Shown in pieces: positions 30,594 to 39,336 of a stretch of 42,730 nt of DNA. Origin of the DNA: a bacterium (GTDB lineage: Bacteria; Actinomycetota; Acidimicrobiia; Spongiisociales; JAHEDJ01). The translations under genes were made by a program, and so were the position numbers. How positions within the stretch are numbered: position 1 is the stretch's first letter; every line of letters begins with the position of its first letter. Below the pieces are notes generated by a model that saw nothing but the letters and a program-made list of their open reading frames with translations, was not told where the DNA came from and made no database searches. The stretch is from assembly GCA_024641325.1 (NCBI GenBank), contig JAHEDJ010000024.1, positions 1-42,730 on the forward strand, read 5' to 3'.

Positions 30594-31490
30594 CTAGTTA
30601 GTTCCTTTGAGCCAGAGCCGGGCCCGGTTTCGGATCGAGAATCCCATCGACAGATAGAACGGCTGATCCGACCCAACCCAGACAACCTCGGCACCCTCAG
30701 CCGCGGCCCGCCGCATCGACTCGAGTACGGCCGCCCGGCCGAGCCCCATCCGGCGGTAGGCCGGGTCGGTAGCCACCGGCTCCAGGTATGCCACCCGGTT
30801 CTTCGCCACTACCCACATACCGGCGAAAGAGGCGTAGTCACCGTTCGGGGCCAACGCCACGATCGTGAGGTCCTTGCGGAAGTTCGGGGCGCGCTGGGCG
30901 TATTCGCGACCGGGAATCTCCTCATCCGGAGGCGGGCCCTCGTGATTGAACCCTCGCCAGAGGACCCGATTGATCTTGTTGAAATCGTTGTCGAGGTCGA
31001 GGCTCTGCAGCCTGAACCCGTCTGGGAGGCGGGATCTGCTGATCGGCCCGTCCAGGATGAATCGGGCGTGGTCTTCGGCGAACCGGTCACTCACCGCGAA
31101 ACCGCGACGTGCCACCGCCTCCTGGAGGTCTGCGTCGGTGTCGTCGACATAGATGCCCAACACCCTCCGCCCGAAGGAGACCGAATCACCTCCGAGGTGG
31201 TGATCGGCCCAGTCGAGCAGGTCACTTGCAGCGTTCTCATAGCCGGGGCGAAGCTGGAGATAGTTGAAGGCCGGGTTGTGCTCGAAGTGAACGAGACCGA
31301 CCATTTGCCCGCCGGCCTCAGCGACCCCGAACCGCTCAAACGGCAAACCGTCGGACAGGGAGAGATAGTGCATGTACTCCCAGCGGGGTTGTAGCCAAGT
31401 ACGCAGACCGGCCTCAGATCGGTAGATCTCGACCAGAAAACGATTGACGGCCTGGTAGTCATCCGCATGGTTGTATGCGCGTACCGTCAT
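30594..31490 (-). CDS. GNAT-family N-acetyltransferase
   Basis: This protein of about 298 residues contains a C-terminal GNAT core: LTIVALAPNGDYASFAGMWV, EPVATDPAYRRMGLGRAAVL (motif A with the R-x-x-G-x-G/A acetyl-CoA loop) and the strand YLSMGFSIRN. The N-terminal half is probably a second, degenerate GNAT fold, a common double-domain layout. It should transfer an acyl group from acyl-CoA to an amine; the substrate is unknown. I chose the ATG at 31490 because GGAGAAGG precedes it directly; in-frame starts at 31505 and 31520 are less likely. It is divergent from the nuclease gene. Confidence 0.85.
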   Translation of the reverse strand: MTVRAYNHADDYQAVNRFLVEIYRSEAGLRTWLQPRWEYMHYLSLSDGLPFERFGVAEAGGQMVGLVHFEHNPAFNYLQLRPGYENAASDLLDWADHHLGGDSVSFGRRVLGIYVDDTDADLQEAVARRGFAVSDRFAEDHARFILDGPISRSRLPDGFRLQSLDLDNDFNKINRVLWRGFNHEGPPPDEEIPGREYAQRAPNFRKDLTIVALAPNGDYASFAGMWVVAKNRVAYLEPVATDPAYRRMGLGRAAVLESMRRAAAEGAEVVWVGSDQPFYLSMGFSIRNRARLWLKGTN

Positions 31491-31560
31491 GCCTTCTCCG
31501 ATCATATCCGCCGGGATCAAGCTACCGAATGATGGCGTCGGGGAGGCACCGAATCCGTCC

Positions 31561-31566
31561 TAAGCT
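31561..31566 (+). promoter_or_regulatory. Leaderless -10 element of the nuclease gene
   Basis: TAAGCT lies eight bases before the ATG at 31575, and no Shine-Dalgarno sequence separates them. Confidence 0.5.
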
Positions 31567-31574
31567 CGCCGGGC

Positions 31575-33431
31575 ATGCCAACTCGATACGACACCACCGC
31601 AGTTCCTCTCCAGGGTGGATACATCGCGAAGCAATGCCCTGTTGTCGCACATCTCGCCAACGATCCAACTCTCGAAGTGGTGGCGTTGGATCGACCGGAA
31701 GATGCTCAGCTGCGGATCGACAGGGGTATCGAGTTCGAGGCCGAGATCTTCGCAGAGCTCCGCGCTTTGCATCCTGATGGTGTGATGGTCGACGGCACCG
31801 CCTCCCGAGCCGAACGTGAGGCTGCCACAACTGGGGCCATGAAGGCAGGTGCCGGGCTGATAATCGGCGGTCGCCTCGAGCCCGACATCTCCGGCAAACG
31901 TGTCGGTGAGCCGGACCTCCTCGTTCGCATGATCGAACCCGACGGAAGGAGGTCGTACCTGCCGGTAGATGTCAAGCACCACCTCACGATGAAGGACGGC
32001 TCCGGCGCGGCGAGTGTCGCCGTAAGCCCGCTGGCAACTCCCTGGGCTGATAGCACGAAACCTGAACCCGGCTCGGTACTGTTGCCCCGCGAGGACGACG
32101 CACTGCAGCTGGCTCACTACCACCGCATGCTGGAAGCCGCCGGATACGCCCACGCAAATCCGATCGGCGGGATCATCGGCAAGGAACGCCGGGTTGTTTG
32201 GTACGACCTGAATGAGCCGATGTGGCGGTCGGGTGGGCGATTCCGAACAACGCTCGAGCGCTACGACTTCGAGTTCGATTTCCGTCTCGACATCATCGCG
32301 GTGGCCCGGCGACGGGGGGATGATCCATCGCGGGAGCCGCTCGTCGTCCCGGTCAAAATCACCGACTGCGCCTCCTGCGACTGGTGGGAAGTGTGCCGGC
32401 CCGTTCTCGAAAGCACGGACGACGTGAGTTTGCTTCCTCGAATCGGCTGGCCGCAATGGCGTGACCTCCACCTCGGGGGTATCACCACCACCGAACAGCT
32501 CGCCTCGCTCGACTGGGCGACCGCCGATCTCATCGCCAGAGGAGTAGACCTCCGCACATATGTGAACCGCGCGCCGGACTTCCAACCCCCGGCACCGGTC
32601 GCCGACGTAATCGGAAAGAGACGCACGAAGCAGATCGCCGATCTCGAGAAGGCCGGGTTCTCGACCGCCGGCGATGCGACCCGGCTCGACGGTTCCACCA
32701 TCGACGTGGCCTACGCCCGCGGGGATGCTCCACTGAAATCGCTGGCAGCTCACATCGACACAGCACGGGCCCGACTCGGCGCCTCCCCGGCTTATCGCCG
32801 GCGTGAGATCGAAGATGTGATGGTTCCACGCGCCGATGTCGAAATCGACATCGACATGGAGAACACTATTGATGAGGACGCCTACCTCTGGGGTGCCCTG
32901 GTCACGGACTCCTCCGACCGCACGTACCACCCGTTCGTCACCTGGGAGCCCATGGATGCCGCGGGCGACGCTCGCCGGGAAGTGTTCGATCGGTTCTGGA
33001 GCTGGCTCAGCGGACACATCGAAGCGAGCGCAGCTGCCGGACGAACGGTGGCCGTCTATTGCTACTCCAGTCAGGCCGAGGAACGACACATGCGACGAGG
33101 ACTCGCCGAGAACGAGTCCGGGCAAAGCGAATCGGTCGAAGCCTTCATCCGCTCTGAACGCTGGGTCGACATGAGGAAAGTATTCGAACAGCAACTGATC
33201 ACCGGCCTGGGGTCCGGCCTCAAGGTGGTAGCTCGGCTGGCCGGATTCCGGTGGCGAGACGAAGACCCGGGCGGCGGTCAGTCGATGGTCTGGTATGAGC
33301 GGGCAGTTGCCGGCGATGAGGCGGCGCGGATGAGGCTGCTCACCTACAACGAGGACGACGTTCTGGCAACTGCTTCGCTGCGAGCGTGGATGGATGAATC
33401 ATCATTCCCGTCCATTGCCTCGGCGCCCTGA
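31575..33431 (+). CDS. TM0106-type RecB-like Fe-S nuclease with RNase H-like domain
   Basis: The 618-residue protein combines two nuclease modules. The N-terminal part is Cas4/RecB-like: Cys21 (AKQCP), acidic residues in GIEFEAEIF, Asp114 (GEPDLLV), Asp132-x-Lys134 (PVDVKHH), and a trio Cys265, Cys268, Cys274 (CASCDWWEVC) that together with Cys21 should hold an Fe-S cluster. The C-terminal part is an RNase H-like 3'-5' exonuclease: Asp425-x-Asp427-x-Glu429 (DIDME) and a late YNEDDV near 594. This domain order matches the TM0106 family, which is widespread in actinobacteria but poorly characterised. No CRISPR or helicase gene adjoins it. Its 3' end overlaps the histidine kinase gene antiparallel by 88 bases. 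Confidence 0.85.
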   Translation: MPTRYDTTAVPLQGGYIAKQCPVVAHLANDPTLEVVALDRPEDAQLRIDRGIEFEAEIFAELRALHPDGVMVDGTASRAEREAATTGAMKAGAGLIIGGRLEPDISGKRVGEPDLLVRMIEPDGRRSYLPVDVKHHLTMKDGSGAASVAVSPLATPWADSTKPEPGSVLLPREDDALQLAHYHRMLEAAGYAHANPIGGIIGKERRVVWYDLNEPMWRSGGRFRTTLERYDFEFDFRLDIIAVARRRGDDPSREPLVVPVKITDCASCDWWEVCRPVLESTDDVSLLPRIGWPQWRDLHLGGITTTEQLASLDWATADLIARGVDLRTYVNRAPDFQPPAPVADVIGKRRTKQIADLEKAGFSTAGDATRLDGSTIDVAYARGDAPLKSLAAHIDTARARLGASPAYRRREIEDVMVPRADVEIDIDMENTIDEDAYLWGALVTDSSDRTYHPFVTWEPMDAAGDARREVFDRFWSWLSGHIEASAAAGRTVAVYCYSSQAEERHMRRGLAENESGQSESVEAFIRSERWVDMRKVFEQQLITGLGSGLKVVARLAGFRWRDEDPGGGQSMVWYERAVAGDEAARMRLLTYNEDDVLATASLRAWMDESSFPSIASAP

Positions 33432-34420
33432 CCGCTGGGCCCCTCTTCGGATGCGGAGACTGACGGGAACGACAGCCGGAAGGTGCTCATCCCGTCCTCG
33501 TAGACATACGACAGTTCTCCATCCATCATCCTGGCGAGTTTGCGGGATACCGTTAGACCCAGCCCGACCGACTCCGACACCGCGAGCACCTGGTCGGAGC
33601 TCTGGTAGGGCTCGAATACTCGTTCTCGATCCTCTTCCGGTATGCCACCCCCGTTGTCGCAGACGCAAATAGTCACCACACCGTCGCTAGACCGGGTCAC
33701 GATCCGACGCTGCGGACCCCCGTACCGGACGGCGTTGGTCAGAAGATTGCGGACGATCTGGCGAACTCGAGTAGCGTCGACCTCGGCGACGGCCGGCTCG
33801 AGGTCCAACTCGAATGAGTCCCGCTCGGCCTGGGTACATACACAGCCGGCAAACACCAGGCTCACCTCTTCGGCGAGATCGTGCACATCCTTCACGATGG
33901 TCACGGCTCCGATATCGGCGCGGGCCGTGAGGAGCAGGTCTTCGATGATGAAGCTGAGCTCCCTGCTTTGGTCGGCTATCACCTCGAGAAGCTCGTGCTC
34001 TTCGGCTTCGGAGAGATTCACATCGTCGTCGACGAGCTCCTGGGCAAAGCCGCTCACGACGGTGAGCGGCGTACGAAGCTCGTGGCTGACGACCGCCAGG
34101 AACTGATCCTTGGCCCGCGCGTGCTCCTCGAGTTGCTGGTTGCTCACCCGCAATTCGGCCGTGCGCTCGTGCACCTCTTGATCGGTTGCCCGCAGAGCTC
34201 CGACCAACTTGGCGTGCTCGAATCCGATCCACATGGCGGCCGGGGCAAGAATGAATGGGGCCAGGTTCACGATCCACAGCACAGGCTGCTCGCCGTAAGC
34301 CTCGGAGAGGCTCACCCTGCCGACGCGCGTGGCAACGATCCACCCGATCACCGGGAACAGGAGGCCGAAGAGAAATCCTAAGACTCCCCATCTGGCAATG
34401 GAGCCTCGACGTTTACTCAC
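33344..34420 (-). CDS. Orphan membrane sensor histidine kinase
   Basis: The 358-residue protein has two membrane helices (about 12-30 and 47-65) with a short external loop of about 15 residues, then a coiled-coil linker, a HisKA domain with the phosphorylated His113 in VVSHELRTPL, and an HATPase domain with N box RNLLTNAVRYGG, G1 DNGGGIP and G2 VGLGLTVS. The short loop suggests sensing within the membrane. No response regulator gene is in the neighbourhood, so it is an orphan here. The last 40 residues beyond the ATPase fold are a Ser/Glu/Gly-rich tail, most of which is encoded antisense to the nuclease gene. GTG is the start. Confidence 0.88.
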   Translation of the reverse strand: MSKRRGSIARWGVLGFLFGLLFPVIGWIVATRVGRVSLSEAYGEQPVLWIVNLAPFILAPAAMWIGFEHAKLVGALRATDQEVHERTAELRVSNQQLEEHARAKDQFLAVVSHELRTPLTVVSGFAQELVDDDVNLSEAEEHELLEVIADQSRELSFIIEDLLLTARADIGAVTIVKDVHDLAEEVSLVFAGCVCTQAERDSFELDLEPAVAEVDATRVRQIVRNLLTNAVRYGGPQRRIVTRSSDGVVTICVCDNGGGIPEEDRERVFEPYQSSDQVLAVSESVGLGLTVSRKLARMMDGELSYVYEDGMSTFRLSFPSVSASEEGPSGQGAEAMDGNDDSSIHARSEAVARTSSSL

Positions 34421-34542
34421 CGTTAAGTATTCGGCTCACGGACCCGGATTCTTGAGGGAAAGTCGATGATCGGCTGCGATTGCAGCCGCGACCGATCGAT
34501 CCTCGAGCAGGTGACGGTTTGACCCGCGAGAATGCTGCAACG

Positions 34543-36885
34543 ATGACTCACCCGGACCGCTCCGCGATCGCGCCCGACCTCGACGTTTTGCGCGCCATCG
34601 AGCAGCGGATCCTGTGGCTCGCCGTGCGCATGGTCGATCATGCAAACCGATCAGACTCGGGGGGAATCAAGACCGGCGGTCACCAGGCGTCGTCGGCGTC
34701 CATGGTCTCGATCATGACTTCCCTCTGGTTTGGCCATATCGGTGGTGAAGACAAGGTGGCGGTGAAGCCACATGCGTCGCCCGTCTACCACTCCATCAAG
34801 TATCTAACCGGTGAACTCGACCGCGCCTACCTCACGCGCCTCCGCCGCAAAGGCGGCCTCCAGGCGTACCCGTCCCGCACCAAGGACCCCGATGTTGCAG
34901 ATTTCTCCACCGGATCGGTCGGCCTCGGGGCCGTCGCCCCTCTCTTCTCGGCAGCCACCCGTCGCTATCTGAACCATCACTTCGAACAGCGACCCTCTGC
35001 CCGGTTCATCGCCACAGTTGGCGATGCCGAACTCGACGAAGGAAACGTATGGGAGGCAATCGCCGAACCGGCCCTCCAGGGTCTGGGCAACGTGATGATG
35101 ATCATCGACCTGAACCGCCAGAGCCTCGACAGGATCGTGCCGGGAATCCGGGCGGGCCGGCTCCAGCGTTTCTTTGCGGATGCCGGGTGGCACGTCGTCG
35201 AAGCCAAGTACGGGAACCGTCTTCAAGAAGCATTTGCAAGGCCCGGTGGTGAGATCCTCCGGCGACACATCGACGAAATGTCCAACGAGGAATACCAGAG
35301 CCTCTTCGCATACAACGGCGCCGACCTACGGAAGCGCTTCCTGGCCAACGCACCCGCAGATCTACGCACGTTCCTCGATGACGTCGGCGACGATGACCTG
35401 GCCCCTTTGGTAGGCGACCTCGGCGGGCATGACCTCGACCTGCTGATCCGCTCCTACCGCGAATGCGACGCCGAGACCGATCGCCCGAGCGTCGTCTTTG
35501 CCTACACCGTGAAGGGTTGGGGATTGCCGATCGCCGGCCATCCCCTGAACCATTCTGCATTGCTCACAGCCGAGCAGGTGGACGCTCTCCGCTCCAGAGT
35601 CGGCCTGCGCGAAGACACGGAGTGGGACCGACTCGACCCCGAATCGCCTGCAGGCCGCCTGTGCGACGCGGTGGGGCGCGAAATCAACAATGTGCCTCCG
35701 CCATCCCGGCCGGAGATCCACGTCGCCCCAGAAATCGCGCAGCACACCTCAACTCGTCCGACATCCACCCAGGAGCAGTTCGGGCGCATCCTCGTGGCTC
35801 TGGGCACCGACCCGGCTGTCGCGGCGCGCCTGGTCACCGCCTCTCCCGATGTTGCCACCTCAACCAACCTGGGAGGGTGGATCAACAAGATGGGCGTCTA
35901 CTCCCCCGTCGAGCGAACGGACTACTTCGGTGATGAGCGCCTGTTGCGCTGGCAACCCGGGCCGGAGGGAAGGCACATCGAACTAGGAATCTCCGAGATG
36001 AACCTCTTCCTGCTGCTGGGACAACTCGGTCTGGCTCACGAACACCACGGCGAGATGCTCATACCAATCGGGACGGTCTACGACCCGTTTGTGTTGCGGG
36101 GCCTCGACGCCCTCATCTACTCGCTCTACAACGGCAGCCGGTTCGTTGTGGCCGGGACACCTTCGGGTATCACGCTGGCACCAGAAGGTGGAGCACACCA
36201 ATCGAGCGTTACGCCTTCGGTAGGGATGGAACTGCCCGACATCACGGCCTGCGAGGCTTCTTACGGACGGGCGCTCGACTGGCTGCTCTCGGACGGAATA
36301 CGCCGCCTCTCCGAACCCGAGGGAGCCAGCCTCTACCTGCGATTGTCCACCCGGCCGATCGACCAGGCTCCGTTCGAGAAGGCCGTCGGTCAACTTGGTT
36401 TCGAAGCCGTTCGACACGACGTGCTGGCAGGTGGGTACCGGCTTCGCGAGCCTGCCGCAGACTCGCCGTCCGGGGTCATCATCGCCGCGACCGGACCCTT
36501 GATGCCCGAGGTCCTGGCCGCGGCGGACGGTCTCGAAGAGGAAGGTATCGCGACAACCGTCCTCGACATCACGAGCCAGGATCGCCTCTTCAGTGAGTGG
36601 AGAGAGGCGCTCGCCGAGTCGGCCCGGAATCAGGCCGAACGTAGTGCAATTCACCTCGAGACGATCATCACAACCACCGAGCGGCACCTGCCAATCGTGA
36701 CCGTCCAGGACGCATCGAGCCACACCCTCTCCTGGCTCGGGTCGGTGTTCGGTCAACGCGTCGTCCCGCTCGGCGTTGACCGATTCGGTGAATCAGGCAC
36801 GATTAATGAGCTCTATGAGTCGTTCGGCTTGCTTCCCGACCAGATCGTCAACACCGGTATCGCTGCCGTGAACCTGCTCGGCTGA
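34543..36885 (+). CDS. AceE-like homodimeric E1 (thiamine diphosphate enzyme)
   Basis: The 780-residue protein follows the AceE (homodimeric pyruvate dehydrogenase E1) order: GGHQASSASM, the HASPVYHSIKYLTG segment, the SVGLGAVAPLF loop, and the thiamine diphosphate motif GDAELDEGNVWEA with DLNRQSLD near residues 160-196. The pyrimidine-binding part has ISEMNLFLLLGQLG, then GTPSGITLAPEGGAHQSS, and the C-terminal domain ends RFGESGTINELYESFG as in AceE. It is shorter than E. coli AceE (about 887). No E2 or E3 gene is nearby, so it either uses distant partners or acts as a stand-alone decarboxylase or transketolase-like enzyme. A kinase-phospholyase fusion follows after 30 bases. The ATG at 34543 is chosen for its match to the family's start. 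Confidence 0.82.
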   Translation: MTHPDRSAIAPDLDVLRAIEQRILWLAVRMVDHANRSDSGGIKTGGHQASSASMVSIMTSLWFGHIGGEDKVAVKPHASPVYHSIKYLTGELDRAYLTRLRRKGGLQAYPSRTKDPDVADFSTGSVGLGAVAPLFSAATRRYLNHHFEQRPSARFIATVGDAELDEGNVWEAIAEPALQGLGNVMMIIDLNRQSLDRIVPGIRAGRLQRFFADAGWHVVEAKYGNRLQEAFARPGGEILRRHIDEMSNEEYQSLFAYNGADLRKRFLANAPADLRTFLDDVGDDDLAPLVGDLGGHDLDLLIRSYRECDAETDRPSVVFAYTVKGWGLPIAGHPLNHSALLTAEQVDALRSRVGLREDTEWDRLDPESPAGRLCDAVGREINNVPPPSRPEIHVAPEIAQHTSTRPTSTQEQFGRILVALGTDPAVAARLVTASPDVATSTNLGGWINKMGVYSPVERTDYFGDERLLRWQPGPEGRHIELGISEMNLFLLLGQLGLAHEHHGEMLIPIGTVYDPFVLRGLDALIYSLYNGSRFVVAGTPSGITLAPEGGAHQSSVTPSVGMELPDITACEASYGRALDWLLSDGIRRLSEPEGASLYLRLSTRPIDQAPFEKAVGQLGFEAVRHDVLAGGYRLREPAADSPSGVIIAATGPLMPEVLAAADGLEEEGIATTVLDITSQDRLFSEWREALAESARNQAERSAIHLETIITTTERHLPIVTVQDASSHTLSWLGSVFGQRVVPLGVDRFGESGTINELYESFGLLPDQIVNTGIAAVNLLG

Positions 36886-36887
36886 AC

Positions 36888-36908
36888 ACCCGGCACGCCG
36901 GGTATTCT
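36888..36908 (+). promoter_or_regulatory. Hairpin terminator fused to a leaderless promoter
   Basis: ACCCGG-CACG-CCGGGT (36888-36903) forms a compact stem just after the E1 stop codon and is followed by ATTCTCTT. The last T of the stem is also the first base of TATTCT (36903-36908), a -10 box seven bases before the GTG at 36916. So the hairpin could stop E1 transcripts while the same bases start the next message. Confidence 0.5.
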
Positions 36909-36915
36909 CTTGGCC

Positions 36916-39213
36916 GTGAATCTTTCAGCAGACCACCTACTCGAACAGCCGGTACCGGAAGTCGGTACCGGGCAGGCGCAAGAGACGGCCCATCGCCTGT
37001 TCGGCATTATCGGAGAAGCCTCTCCGCTGGAAAGTGAGCGGGACCGCAACTTCTTGATCGAAGGCGAACGAGGGTCTTACGCGCTCAAGTTTGCTCATCC
37101 TGCGGAGGGCTCGTCGGTTCTCTCCATGCAGGCGGCCGCGCTCGCGCACATCTCTCTCGTCGACCCCGGCCTCCCGGTGCCCAGAAACCTTCCGACCGTC
37201 GATGGGCATGCGGTCGGCGCGGTCACCGTCGACGGACTGGTGATGCCGGTGCGGATGGTTAGCTTCCTACCCGGCGCAACACTCGAGCAGGGGGTCTCGT
37301 CGGAGCGGCTGCGCGAGAGAATCGCCACTACCCTCGCCCGCCTCGGACTCGCCCTCCGGGGGTTCTTCCACCCTGAGGCCGGCCGCGTGCTGCTCTGGGA
37401 CCTCAAGCATCTCCCTGCCATGCGGTCAAAGCTGCACCATCTCCAACCGGACCAGCTGCCCCTAGTTCAACAGTGGCTCGACGGTTTCGACCAGCATGTT
37501 GCACCCTTCCTCCCCCACCTCCGGGCACAGGTGATCCACAACGACTTCAACCCCGAGAACCTGCTCGTAGATCCAAATCATCCTGACGAAATCGCCGGCA
37601 TCATCGACTTCGGGGACATGGTCCATGCGCCGCTGATCATCGACGCAGCCGTTGCCATCAGCTATCAGGTCCTGGGTCGGGACAACCCGATTACCGCGAT
37701 CGCGGAAATGACCAGGGCATATCACGCGACCGTGCCATTGGAAGAAATTGAACTGGAGGTTCTCCCATATCTAATCGCCGGTCGCCTAGCACAGTCGCTG
37801 GTTATCGGCGCGTGGCGAGCAGAGAACCATCGAGAGAACACCGACTACATCCTGTCCTACTCGGACATCAGTTGGTCAACGCTCCAGCAGCTCTCCTCAC
37901 TGACGGTGGAGTCCATAACGGGAGCCATTCGGAAGGCATGCGGGATCCCTGCGAAGACTCACGGCCGACCTGCCAGCCTTGCATCGCTGATCGAACGGCG
38001 CTCGAATCGCCTCGGAGCCGGAATGCGTCTGTCCTACTCCGACCCCTTGCATGCCGTCGCCGGCGATGGAGTCTGGCTCATCGACGCAAACGGCGAGCGC
38101 CACCTCGACGCCTACAACAATGTCCCGCATGTCGGACACAGCCACCCGGTGGTGACCGCCGCCATCGCCAGGCAATCCGCCACTCTCAACACCAACACCC
38201 GCTACCTCGTCGAGGGAGTGCTCGACTATGCCGATCGTCTCGTCGAGTTGTTCCCATCCGACTTGAGCGTTGTCGTGTTCGCCAACTCCGGCAGCGAGGC
38301 CAACGACCTGGCGTGGCGGATGGCGCAGACGGTGACCGGCAACAAGGGGATCATCATCACGGAGCATGCCTATCACGGCGCGACCGCGCTCACGATGGCA
38401 ACTTCACCCGAGGAACTCGGGATAGAGAACCTCGAACCTTGGGTGGCTACTGTGCCGGCGCCGGATCCCCGGCTGGAACCGGACGGGGACCTGGAGCGAG
38501 CCATCGCCGAACTCGCCAAGCACGGGCACCGACCGGCCGCCCTCGCCTTCGACACGGTCTTCTCGAGCGATGGGATCTTCGATCCTCTGCCGGGAGCCTT
38601 CCGTGCCGCGGCGGAGCGGGTCCGTGAAGCCGGCGGCCTGTTCATCGCGGATGAAGTCCAGGCAGGATTCGGCCGCGTTGGAGCGCGCATGTGGGGTTTC
38701 GCCGATCAGGACTTCGTGCCGGACATCGTCACGCTCGGCAAGCCGATGGGCAACGGGCATCCGGTGGCCGCTGTGATAACCACGCAGGCGATCGCGAAGG
38801 CGTTCACACGCCACGGCTATTACTTCAGTACTTTCGCCGGGAACCCGGTTTCCACCGCGGCGGCCATGGCGGTCCTCGACGTGATCTCGACGGAGAATCT
38901 CCCGGCCAAGGCCGATCGTGTCGGGTCATACCTGCGTTTCGGCCTCCGAACACTTGCCGGCAGACATCCATCGATCAGCGATGTGCGCGGCCCCGGCATG
39001 TTCACCGGAGTTGAGCTCCAGACGGACGGGCGGCCCGATCCTGAGCTGACCCGCCGCGTGATGGACGACATGCGGCGCCGGAGGGTGCTCATCGGCAGGA
39101 CCGGCCTGCACGGCAATGTACTGAAGATCCGTCCGCCGCTCACCTTCGACGAATCGCACGCCGATCTGCTGATCGAAGCGCTCGACGCAACTCTCACCAA
39201 TACTCGAGTCTGA
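36916..39213 (+). CDS. Fused amino-alcohol kinase (APH fold) and PLP phospho-lyase (class III aminotransferase)
   Basis: This 765-residue protein joins two enzymes. Residues 1 to about 330 are an APH-type kinase: ATP-site Lys in YALKFAHP, the catalytic loop HNDFNPEN (His208, Asp210, Asn215) and the metal motif DFGD (Asp231). From about 350 to the end is a class III PLP enzyme: YNNVPHVGHSHP, ANSGSEANDLA, EHAYHGAT, DEVQAGFG and the PLP-lysine motif TLGKPMGNGHPVA (Lys609). NNV-HVGH-HP and GKPMGNGHPVA are features of the phospho-lyases ETNPPL and PHYKPL, rather than ordinary transaminases, and the kinase matches hydroxylysine-kinase-like APH proteins. A reaction of phosphorylation followed by removal of phosphate and ammonia, giving an aldehyde, is therefore likely. 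The peptidase-like middle domain seen in some fusions is absent. The substrate is unknown. Confidence 0.85.
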   Translation: MNLSADHLLEQPVPEVGTGQAQETAHRLFGIIGEASPLESERDRNFLIEGERGSYALKFAHPAEGSSVLSMQAAALAHISLVDPGLPVPRNLPTVDGHAVGAVTVDGLVMPVRMVSFLPGATLEQGVSSERLRERIATTLARLGLALRGFFHPEAGRVLLWDLKHLPAMRSKLHHLQPDQLPLVQQWLDGFDQHVAPFLPHLRAQVIHNDFNPENLLVDPNHPDEIAGIIDFGDMVHAPLIIDAAVAISYQVLGRDNPITAIAEMTRAYHATVPLEEIELEVLPYLIAGRLAQSLVIGAWRAENHRENTDYILSYSDISWSTLQQLSSLTVESITGAIRKACGIPAKTHGRPASLASLIERRSNRLGAGMRLSYSDPLHAVAGDGVWLIDANGERHLDAYNNVPHVGHSHPVVTAAIARQSATLNTNTRYLVEGVLDYADRLVELFPSDLSVVVFANSGSEANDLAWRMAQTVTGNKGIIITEHAYHGATALTMATSPEELGIENLEPWVATVPAPDPRLEPDGDLERAIAELAKHGHRPAALAFDTVFSSDGIFDPLPGAFRAAAERVREAGGLFIADEVQAGFGRVGARMWGFADQDFVPDIVTLGKPMGNGHPVAAVITTQAIAKAFTRHGYYFSTFAGNPVSTAAAMAVLDVISTENLPAKADRVGSYLRFGLRTLAGRHPSISDVRGPGMFTGVELQTDGRPDPELTRRVMDDMRRRRVLIGRTGLHGNVLKIRPPLTFDESHADLLIEALDATLTNTRV

Positions 39214-39336
39214 TCTCGAATAGCACCCATGATGGGTTCCGGGCCCGTCCGTAAATGACTAGTCACTCCGGAACCTCACTCAATGTGTCTCGATCATTGT
39301 GCGTGTCTGCCGATGACCGTTATGAGGAGCGGGCAG

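Noticed and set aside
31560..33194. Long open frame (544 codons) on the minus strand opposite the nuclease gene
   Set aside because: It has no family motifs, while the plus strand has a complete set of nuclease residues. Long antisense frames are expected opposite GC-rich genes with G/C-biased third codon positions.
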